From Opitutales bacterium (GTDB taxonomy: Bacteria > Verrucomicrobiota > Verrucomicrobiia > Opitutales > T3Sed10-336): DNA of 8,981 bases. How positions within the stretch are numbered: the stretch's first letter is position 1; each line of letters begins with the position of its first letter. The notes below the pieces were generated by a model that ran no database searches, was not told the DNA's origin, and saw only the letters and a list, made by a program, of their open reading frames with translations. A program made the position numbers and the translations under genes. The stretch covers positions 1-8,981 of the forward strand of contig SLOW01000026.1 in the NCBI GenBank assembly GCA_007132315.1. Direction: 5' to 3'. This document shows positions 1 to 5,441 of the stretch, piece by piece.

Positions 1-2275
1 ACATCTCGTGGAGTTCGCGCTGCATGTCGTGAAGTTTTCGATACACGCCGTCCGGCTTGCCGAGCAGTTCCTCGTGCCGGCCCTGTTCGACCAGCCTGCC
101 GTCCTTGATCACGAACAGCCGGGAGGCCCGGGTGAGCGTCGAAAGCCGGTGGGCGATGGCGAATACGGTGCGTCCGGCGACGAGGCGGTCGAGCGCTTCC
201 TGAATTTTCCGTTCGGTCTCGGTGTCCACGCTGCTGGTGGCCTCATCGAGAATCAGGATACGCGGGTTGTGCAGGATGGCGCGGGCGATGGAGATCCGCT
301 GGCGTTCGCCGCCGGACAACGTGTGGCCGCGCTCGCCCACGATGGTGTCGTACCCGTGGGAGAGGTTGCAGATGAAGTCGTGGGCGTTGGCCGCGCGCGC
401 GGCTTCGACCGCCTGGGCGATGGATGCCTCGTGCAGGCCGTAGCGAATGTTGTCGAGAATGCTGCCGTGAAAGAGGTAGGGATCCTGCAACACCATCCCG
501 ATGCTTTGCCGGTAGAGACCGGAGTCGATTTCCCGCAGGTCGTGCCCGTCCACCAGAATGCGGCCGCCGGTCGGATCGTAGAAACGGGCCACCAGGTTGA
601 TAATGGTGGTTTTGCCCGAACCCGATGGACCAACCAGTCCGATCATTTCGCCGGGTTGAACCCGGAACGAAATGCCCTTGATGATCGGGCGCACGGGATC
701 GTAGGAAAAGGTCACGTTTTCGAAGACAACGTCGCCCTTCACGTCGTCCAGCCGCACCGGGTCCGCGGTGTCGGTCAGGTCGGGTTCGGTGTCGAGCACC
801 TCGAAGATCCGGTGGGCCGAACTGATCGAGCGATTGACCATTCGGGACATCTGACCGAACACTTCGATCGGCTGGAAAAACATGCCGAGGTAGAGCAGGA
901 ACGAGACGAAGGTGCCCGCCGTCAGGGTCGGTTCGTCGCCGAGGATCCGTGGCAGCGCGAAGAACCATACCGTGACCGTCATGGCGTGAACGAACAGCAG
1001 CAGGAACGGCCAGAAGGCCGTCCAACGGTGGTGGATACGGAAGAATTCGTTTGTGACCGTCCGGTTGCGGTAGCCGAAGCGGCCCTTTTCGTATTCGCTC
1101 TGGTTGAACGCTTTCACCACGCGGATGCCCGGGATGGTGTCGGAGAGCACGTCGGTCAGGTTCGACCACTTTCTCCAGGCGCGCAGGAACATGCGCTGCA
1201 TGCCGCGCCCGTTGCGGTAGATCAGGTAGAGCATCAGCGGAACGGGCAGCGCCATCAGCAGGCCGAGTTGCCAGTCGAGCAGGATGAGTACGCAGCCCAG
1301 ACCCAGCAGCAAGAGGAGGGACAGGGAGACTTCCACCACGCCGAAGGCAATGAAGTCCCAGATCCGGTCGGTGTCGGAGCTGACGCGGCTGATGATGCTG
1401 CCGGTCTGTTTGGAGGAGAAGTATCCGACGCTCAGCTTGTGCAGGTGTTCGTAGAGGTCGTTGCGCAGGTCGCGGGCTACGTGTTCGCCCAGCACGGCCA
1501 TCTTGCGCAGCCGGACCCAGGTCATGGCCTCGCGGGTGATGAACACCGCGGCCAGTCCGGCGATGGTGACCAGGGCCATGTCGCGGGCGTCTTCCTGGGT
1601 GAGGTGTCCGTCCTGAAACGGACGGATGACGTTGTCAATGATGTACCCGGTGAGGTAGGGCGGAGCCAGCCCCACCACCGTCATGACGGCGGCGGCGAGC
1701 ATTCCCAGCGTGACCTGTTTGCTGTAGGGCTTCAGGTAGGCGAGCAGGCGCCAGGCGACGGCGGCGCGGTTGACCGCCACGCTGGCTTGTGCCTCGCGAA
1801 TCGGTTGAGCCACCCCTTCGGCATAGACGGCGTCGGCATCGGTGACGTCGTCTTCTTCACCCTCGATTCTCCGGCGCAGTAGGTACAGCAGCGCGCCCAT
1901 GGTGCGCCGTTGCCGCTGGCTGTAACGGAATTCGACCAGGGACGGGCGTCCCGGTTCGCCGCTTACGATCACGCGGGTGCAGGTCAGACCGGGTGTTTCT
2001 TTGACTTCTTGCGCGGCCGGGAGCGGAACGACGTCGATGGCCGGCTCGCCGCCGGCCGGATTTTCCCGGAGGATCACCAGGTGGCCGGGGGTGAGGGCGA
2101 CCCAATCGGTGCGCAGTTGGAAGGCGTGGTCGAGGTCGGCCAGCGCGTAGAGCTGCACCGGTTCACCCCCGCAGGCGTCTTCGATCCGGCGGCGGGATTC
2201 CGGCGGCAGGGTGTCGGGCTGTTCGGTGTAGCGACGGATGATGTCGCGATTGCGTTCGGTTCGTAATGTGTTCAC
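1..2275 (-). CDS. ABC exporter, fused permease and ATPase (type I half-transporter), 3' end off window
   Basis: Inner-membrane ATP-driven exporter of the MsbA/LmrA-like family, expected to work as a dimer; the substrate cannot be told. 758 codons are present and the stop lies just beyond the window edge. Residues 1 to about 140 are a soluble, strand-rich extension (RTDWVALTPGHLVIL, VVPLPA) that resembles a PH-like domain. The six-helix permease spans about 180-470, with helix 1 beginning near VTLGMLAAAVM and the coupling-type segment KLSVGYFSSKQTGSIISRV. The ATPase follows: A-loop Tyr525 (FSYDP), Walker A GPSGSGKT 549-556, Q-loop Gln597, signature LSGGERQ 653-659, Walker B ILILDEAT with Asp677-Glu678, and H-loop His709. 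All catalytic residues are intact. The GTG start at 2275 is the first start codon after an in-frame TGA at 2345-2347; the nearby ATG is out of frame. No good Shine-Dalgarno precedes it. Family call very sure; start moderately sure. Confidence 0.95.
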   Translation of the reverse strand, partial: MNTLRTERNRDIIRRYTEQPDTLPPESRRRIEDACGGEPVQLYALADLDHAFQLRTDWVALTPGHLVILRENPAGGEPAIDVVPLPAAQEVKETPGLTCTRVIVSGEPGRPSLVEFRYSQRQRRTMGALLYLLRRRIEGEEDDVTDADAVYAEGVAQPIREAQASVAVNRAAVAWRLLAYLKPYSKQVTLGMLAAAVMTVVGLAPPYLTGYIIDNVIRPFQDGHLTQEDARDMALVTIAGLAAVFITREAMTWVRLRKMAVLGEHVARDLRNDLYEHLHKLSVGYFSSKQTGSIISRVSSDTDRIWDFIAFGVVEVSLSLLLLLGLGCVLILLDWQLGLLMALPVPLMLYLIYRNGRGMQRMFLRAWRKWSNLTDVLSDTIPGIRVVKAFNQSEYEKGRFGYRNRTVTNEFFRIHHRWTAFWPFLLLFVHAMTVTVWFFALPRILGDEPTLTAGTFVSFLLYLGMFFQPIEVFGQMSRMVNRSISSAHRIFEVLDTEPDLTDTADPVRLDDVKGDVVFENVTFSYDPVRPIIKGISFRVQPGEMIGLVGPSGSGKTTIINLVARFYDPTGGRILVDGHDLREIDSGLYRQSIGMVLQDPYLFHGSILDNIRYGLHEASIAQAVEAARAANAHDFICNLSHGYDTIVGERGHTLSGGERQRISIARAILHNPRILILDEATSSVDTETERKIQEALDRLVAGRTVFAIAHRLSTLTRASRLFVIKDGRLVEQGRHEELLGKPDGVYRKLHDMQRELHEM

Positions 2276-2379
2276 GGGAAAGTGGCATGAGACGAGTTGG
2301 AGCGGGGCGACGGAAAAACGTCCGGTGCGGCGGTCTCGGAGCCGTCAACGGGAAAAACCCGGCGGACGGAAAACGCCGC

Positions 2380-2404
2380 GGGCCTCGGGGAAATGGGGGT
2401 GGGG
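2380..2404 (+). other. G-run motif with quadruplex-forming potential in the exporter leader
   Basis: Four G runs of 3, 4, 5 and 4 bases are separated by CCTC, AAAT and T, which satisfies the usual G-quadruplex pattern. The run is on the plus strand, so the exporter transcript would be C-rich here. It sits between the 29-codon ORF and the exporter start. Whether it folds or matters is unknown. The C-rich, G-poor RNA could alternatively be a Rho-loading region. The rest of 2276-2500 shows no convincing gene. Confidence 0.3.
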
Positions 2405-2416
2405 AAAGTCGGAGCT

Positions 2417-2506
2417 TCAGGTTCGTCGTCTGACAACCCCCGTCACCCATGCCGCCGGAGGCCGATTCGCGTTGCGAAGAATGTTGTGCGGGTGACTCAT
2501 TTTCAT
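2417..2506 (-). CDS. Possible 29-residue leader or small protein upstream of the ABC exporter
   Basis: An AGGAGG at 2514-2519 lies seven bases before ATG (AGGAGGTCGCAGTATG on the minus strand). This is the best ribosome-binding site in the window. The ORF it opens is only 29 codons, beginning MKMSHPHNIL and ending VVRRRT before TGA. The peptide is basic, has no signal peptide or membrane segment, and I recognise no family. It lies on the same strand as the exporter, whose GTG start is 141 bases beyond its stop, and it happens to be in the same frame, separated from it by two TGA codons. It could be a regulatory leader peptide, a genuine small protein, or a remnant of a gene. Evidence is the translation signal only. 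Confidence 0.3.
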   Translation of the reverse strand: MKMSHPHNILRNANRPPAAWVTGVVRRRT

Positions 2507-2576
2507 ACTGCGACCTCCTGTTTTGAGCGGGTGAATCGCAAACCCCAGCAGAATCAGAGGCCGATGGCAAGCGGAG

Positions 2577-2612
2577 AATAAGAAAAAAGGCGACCGGCCG
2601 AAGCCGGTCGCC
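2577..2612 (-). terminator. Rho-independent terminator of the glutamine synthetase gene
   Basis: A perfect 10-bp stem (arms 2589-2598 and 2603-2612) closes a four-base loop. Read on the minus strand the loop is TTCG, flanked by C and G, giving the extra-stable cUUCGg tetraloop. It is followed immediately by six T residues (2583-2588) and then CTTATTCT. It lies 90 bases after the glutamine synthetase stop codon and before the exporter leader, so it separates the two minus-strand genes into different transcripts. Confidence 0.93.
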
Positions 2613-2625
2613 TGCTCTGGCAGCC

Positions 2626-2657
2626 TGTCGGACTTCGGCTGCCGCCTAAGCCCGACA
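2626..2657. repeat. Interspersed imperfect palindrome, copy 1
   Basis: A 32-base hairpin: TGTCGG pairs with CCGACA, then CTT with AAG and GGC with GCC, around a TGCC loop, with two single mismatches. A 32-base element at 7431-7462 matches its reverse complement at 23 of 32 positions and has the same arrangement of outer arm, internal bulge, GGC/GCC inner stem and four-base loop. It lies between the glutamine synthetase stop and its terminator. It resembles REP-type interspersed palindromes; no function is evident. Confidence 0.55.
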
Positions 2658-2702
2658 CCCTCCTGGCGAGCCGTGTTGTGATCGACGGGATTCGTGTGTG
2701 CC

Positions 2703-3719
2703 TCAGGAGGTCGGAACCTCCGAGATGGTCTTCAGGATGCGCGCGGCGATCTGGTAGGGATCCCCCTGCGAGTTCGGTCGGCGGTCCTCCAGGTAACCTT
2801 TGTATCCGTTGTTGACGAACGGGTGCGGCACCCGGATGGACGCGCCGCGGTCGGCGACGCCCCAGGAAAACTTGTCGATGGACTGGGTCTCGTGGAGCCC
2901 GGTCAGGCGCAGGTGGTTGTCCGGGCCGTAAGCGGCGATATGCTCGTCCTTGTTCTTTTCGAACGCGTCCATGAGCTTCTTGAAGTAGGCTTCGCCGCCG
3001 GTTTCGCGCATGAACTTGGTGGAGAAGTTGCAGTGCATGCCGGAGCCGTTCCAGTCGCCCAGGAATGGCTTGCAGTGCCATTCGACATCGACGCCGTAGC
3101 GTTCGCAAAGACGCAGGAGAAGGTAGCGGGCGACCCACAGGTCGTCGGCGCACTTCTTCGAGCCTTTGGCGAAAATCTGAAATTCCCACTGGCCTTTGGC
3201 GACTTCGGCGTTGATTCCCTCGTGGTTGATTCCGGCGTCGAGACACAGGTCGAGGTGTTTATCGACCATCTTGCGGGCCACTTCGCCGACGTTGGCGTAG
3301 CCGACGCCGGTGTAGTATTCACCCTGGGGGTTGGGGAAACCGTCCGTCGGCCAGCCCAGCGGGCGCTTGTTGCGAAACAGGAAGTACTCTTGTTCGAAAC
3401 CGAACCAGGCGTCCTCGTTGTTTTCGACGGTGGCGCGCATGTTGGATGGATGCGGCGTCTTCATGTCGGGCATCATCACTTCACAGAGAACGATGAAGCA
3501 TTTTTCGCCACGATCCGTATCGGGATACAGCCCGACCGGCTTGAGCATGCAGTCGGAACTGTGTCCTTCGGCCTGTTGGGTCGAACTGCCGTCGAAGCCC
3601 CACATGGGACAGTCTTCGACCGACTTGGGCGCCTCTTCGGCGAGGCGGGTTTTTCCGCGCAGATTGGGAACCGGCTGATATCCATCGAGCCAGACGTATT
3701 CGAGCTTGTACTTAGCCAT
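2703..3719 (-). CDS. glnA: Glutamine synthetase, type II (eukaryotic-type)
   Basis: Cytosolic enzyme that makes glutamine from glutamate, ammonia and ATP, the entry point of nitrogen assimilation. At 338 residues it has the length of GSII (about 340), well short of GSI (about 470) or GSIII (about 700). The N-terminus MAKYKLEYVWLDGYQPVPNL and the block WGFDGSSTQQAEGHSSD (40-56) are typical of GSII. Metal and substrate residues are visible: Glu109 and Glu111 in WFGFEQEYF, Glu172 and Glu179 in INAEVAKGQWEF, His229 in NGSGMHCNFSTKF, and RGASIRVP (291-298) followed by YLEDRRPNSQGDPY (309-322). GSII lacks the adenylylation tyrosine loop of GSI, so GlnE-type control is not expected. The Shine-Dalgarno is weak, but the start matches the family. 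A sigma-54 promoter lies upstream and a strong terminator downstream, so it is probably a single-gene transcript. Confidence 0.98.
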   Translation of the reverse strand: MAKYKLEYVWLDGYQPVPNLRGKTRLAEEAPKSVEDCPMWGFDGSSTQQAEGHSSDCMLKPVGLYPDTDRGEKCFIVLCEVMMPDMKTPHPSNMRATVENNEDAWFGFEQEYFLFRNKRPLGWPTDGFPNPQGEYYTGVGYANVGEVARKMVDKHLDLCLDAGINHEGINAEVAKGQWEFQIFAKGSKKCADDLWVARYLLLRLCERYGVDVEWHCKPFLGDWNGSGMHCNFSTKFMRETGGEAYFKKLMDAFEKNKDEHIAAYGPDNHLRLTGLHETQSIDKFSWGVADRGASIRVPHPFVNNGYKGYLEDRRPNSQGDPYQIAARILKTISEVPTS

Positions 3720-3805
3720 AGTTTAGGTGTTTGTTTCTCAGAGTTTCTGAATCCCGCTTGCAAAACCCCCCGGGAGGACGAGATTAATTCAACGAGCAGG
3801 GAAGT

Positions 3806-3821
3806 AGCAAGTGCCATGCCA
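3806..3821 (-). promoter_or_regulatory. Sigma-54 (-24/-12) promoter of the glutamine synthetase gene
   Basis: On the minus strand this reads TGGCATGGCACTTGCT. It fits the sigma-54 consensus TGGCACG-N4-TTGCW at every defined position but one (T for C at the sixth base), with exact spacing between the GG and GC dinucleotides. The predicted transcription start is near 3795, giving a leader of about 75 bases before the ATG at 3719. Sigma-54 control of glutamine synthetase is well known in nitrogen regulation. I saw no clear NtrC-type activator site between here and 3909. The call also requires the genome to encode RpoN and an AAA+ activator. Confidence 0.8.
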
Positions 3822-3908
3822 GGTCTGGAAACGGGTTCGAAATGGCTGATTTTGACCAATCGATGATGGGTTTTGTTCATAAACAGAAAGAATGGGGGCA
3901 TTGTATTC

Positions 3909-4334
3909 ATGCGAGAGATGAAGGATTCGGCCGTGGCGCTGGTCCATGTGGGCTATGATGGTCTGGTGCACAAGCGCTACCGCGGCCCGAAGGCTAAGGA
4001 ACGTTACGAAAACGAGTTGCGGGTTTTAAAGTACCTGGAGAAACGGGGTTGCGATTTTGTGCCCCGCGTGGTGGAGGAGCATCCCGAGGAGCTCTACCTG
4101 ATCACCACGAACGCCGGACGGATCGTCAGCCGGATCAGTGAGGAAAAAATGAACGAGCTGTTCGACGAACTGGCCGGGTACGGGGTGGTCCACGACGACC
4201 GGGCCGCGCGCAACATCACCTACAGTCCGCAAAACGGACGGTTCTGCATCATCGATTTTGAATTCGCCTTGATTCCGGAGACGGGCGAGGGTTTGCTCCT
4301 CAAGGACGTTGAGGCGACCGGGGGGAACGGATGA
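3909..4334 (+). CDS. Minimal protein-kinase-like protein
   Basis: A 141-residue soluble protein that carries the core of the kinase fold in shortened form. Visible elements are a candidate nucleotide-anchoring lysine in HKRYRG (Lys22), a C-helix glutamate in YENELRVLKYLE (Glu34 or Glu36), a hinge-like stretch ELYLITTNAGR (61-71), the catalytic loop VVHDDRAARNI with His95, Asp97 and Asn102 at the normal D+5 spacing, and IIDFEFA (114-120) as the metal-binding DFG equivalent with Glu for Gly. It ends about 20 residues later, so most of the usual C-lobe is absent, as in RIO, Bud32 or LPS-kinase-like small kinases. ATG 3909 is preferred; a TTG at 3873 would add 12 residues. Its TGA overlaps the ATG of the PP2C gene, so the two are probably translationally coupled. 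It is divergent from glutamine synthetase. Kinase activity and target are inferred, not shown. Confidence 0.75.
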   Translation: MREMKDSAVALVHVGYDGLVHKRYRGPKAKERYENELRVLKYLEKRGCDFVPRVVEEHPEELYLITTNAGRIVSRISEEKMNELFDELAGYGVVHDDRAARNITYSPQNGRFCIIDFEFALIPETGEGLLLKDVEATGGNG

Positions 4335-5221
4335 AGAACGGACCTCTTGAAGAACACGTGAGCATGGCCGCGAACGAACCCGAAAACAAAGAATCAAAGC
4401 CGTTGGATATGTTGTTGCGTTGGTCGGGCACGACCGACGTCGGACGTTTCCGGAAGAACAATGAAGACGCCTTCCTGGCCCTGAGCCTGGACGCGCGCGA
4501 GGTGGCGCGCCTTGGGAAAGTGGGGGAGTCGAGTTTCGCGCGCGGGGATTTTATCTTCGCCGTGAGCGACGGCATGGGCGGTCACAAAGCGGGTGAGTTC
4601 GCCAGCAGCATCGCCACCGAAAAGATCGCGGAGTTGTTGCCGACGGTTTACCGGCTCGACGCCATGGGCATGCGCCGAGGGTCCGCCGACCTGCTGGATC
4701 ACCTCTTCGGCGAGATCCATCAGGCCATTATCGGCATGGGCCGGGCGTATGAAGAGTGTCGTGACATGGGAACCACGCTCAGCCTGTGTTGGTTTCAGCC
4801 CGAATGGATGCATTTCTGCCATGTCGGCGACAGTCGAATATATTACCTGCCCCGGGCCGGCGGAATCAAGCAGCTCACCGAGGATCACACCCATGTCGGC
4901 TGGCTGCTTCGAACGGGCCAGATCACCGAGGTGCAGGCGCGCTTTCATCCCGCTCGCAACCAGCTCAGCCAGGCGCTTACGGCGGGCAGCCAGCGGATTG
5001 ATCCGCAGCACGGCGCGGTCGGTTACGAGCCGGGCGACCGTTTCGTCATCTGTAGCGACGGTCTGATGGACGGGATCTCACCCAACGGCATCGATCACTT
5101 GGTGCGCGACCGGCCGGAGCGGCTTGGCGACGTGAGTCCGGCGGAGGGGTTGGTTCGGGAAAGTGTCACTGCCTCCGGGCGCGACAACACCACCGCCCTG
5201 CTGATCGAGATTGAGGGTTGA
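4331..5221 (+). CDS. PP2C-family serine/threonine protein phosphatase
   Basis: Cytosolic metal-dependent phosphatase (PPM/Stp1-like) that removes phosphate from Ser/Thr. In its 296 residues the motifs run in order: TTDVGRFRKNNEDAF (34-48) with Asp46; FAVSDGMGGHKAGEFAS (76-92) with metal ligand Asp80 and Gly81; MGTTLS (146-151); HVGDSRIYYL (164-173) with Asp167; QLTEDHT (181-187); ICSDGLMDGI (240-249) with Asp243; and SGRDNTTALLIE (282-293) with Asp285. All metal-binding acidic residues appear present. There is no membrane segment or extra domain. The ATG at 4331 overlaps the previous gene's TGA (ATGA) and is preceded by a G-rich GGGGGGAACGG; an internal ATG at 4364 would also leave a complete domain. 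Pairing with the kinase-like gene suggests it reverses that protein's phosphorylation. The substrate is unknown. Confidence 0.95.
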   Translation: MKNGPLEEHVSMAANEPENKESKPLDMLLRWSGTTDVGRFRKNNEDAFLALSLDAREVARLGKVGESSFARGDFIFAVSDGMGGHKAGEFASSIATEKIAELLPTVYRLDAMGMRRGSADLLDHLFGEIHQAIIGMGRAYEECRDMGTTLSLCWFQPEWMHFCHVGDSRIYYLPRAGGIKQLTEDHTHVGWLLRTGQITEVQARFHPARNQLSQALTAGSQRIDPQHGAVGYEPGDRFVICSDGLMDGISPNGIDHLVRDRPERLGDVSPAEGLVRESVTASGRDNTTALLIEIEG

Positions 5222-5253
5222 CGAGGGACGCGGGACGTGGGATTTCGCGTAGG

Positions 5254-5314
5254 CCTGTCCGTGAGGACAGGGTGGTGTACCGGGTCGCAGGCGGACCCGC
5301 TCCTCACGGAGCGG
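5254..5314. repeat. Compound palindrome in the convergent gap
   Basis: Two mutually exclusive folds are visible. In one, CCTGTCC-GTGA-GGACAGG (5254-5271) and CCGCTCC-TCAC-GGAGCGG (5297-5314) form separate 7-bp hairpins, with CGGGTC/GACCCG (5281-5286, 5294-5299) competing between them. In the other, TCCGTGAGGA (5258-5267) pairs perfectly over 10 bp with TCCTCACGGA (5301-5310), enclosing the CGGGTC/GACCCG stem. There is no T tract, so it is not a standard terminator. It looks like a mobile intergenic palindrome of the REP/MITE kind. It lies 33 bases after the phosphatase stop, and nothing else coding is seen in 5222-5441. Confidence 0.6.
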
Positions 5315-5387
5315 CCTCCGGCGGGAAGTGGGACGAGGCGGTGAATGGGGCGAGGGAAGGGCGAGCTTGTCCGGTTGGCACAATTTG

Positions 5388-5416
5388 AAAATAACCCTGC
5401 GTTTTAACGCCGGGTT
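5388..5416 (-). terminator. Probable terminator of the LOG-domain gene
   Basis: On the minus strand AACCC (5412-5416) pairs with GGGTT (5393-5397), and inside them GCGTT pairs with AACGC (5399-5410), with one mismatch between the two stems. The inner palindrome leaves a very small loop, so probably four inner pairs form. A short ATTTTC follows at 5387-5392. It lies 25 bases after the stop codon at 5442. The T tract is short, so efficiency is uncertain. Confidence 0.5.
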
Positions 5417-5441
5417 GATCCTCACGGAAAGACACTCCGAA

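Noticed and set aside
8..1882. 624-codon open frame on the plus strand
   Set aside because: It runs antisense to the exporter, whose motifs and catalytic residues are complete on the other strand. Its translation is rich in His, Gly, Gln and Val with no recognisable domain, as expected from the complement of a high-GC coding frame.
2345..2506. Exporter reading frame extending upstream through two TGA codons (readthrough or selenocysteine)
   Set aside because: The 77 upstream codons are in frame, but the translation is Pro/Arg/His-rich and unlike a protein N-terminus, and no structure resembling a SECIS element was evident.
2163..2570. 135-codon minus-strand frame reaching from the leader into the exporter start
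   Set aside because: Its second half overlaps the exporter's N-terminus in another frame, and the Pro/Arg/Ser-rich sequence looks non-coding. The strong Shine-Dalgarno inside it serves a different frame.
2297..2581. 94-codon plus-strand frame in the exporter leader
   Set aside because: Low-complexity Gly/Arg/Ser composition, no Shine-Dalgarno, and it covers a minus-strand leader and terminator tail.
3873..3908. TTG start adding 12 residues to the kinase-like protein
   Set aside because: ATG at 3909 follows closely and gives an N-terminus adequate for the fold; the extra residues (FINRKNGGIVF) look like leader sequence, and TTG is less favoured.
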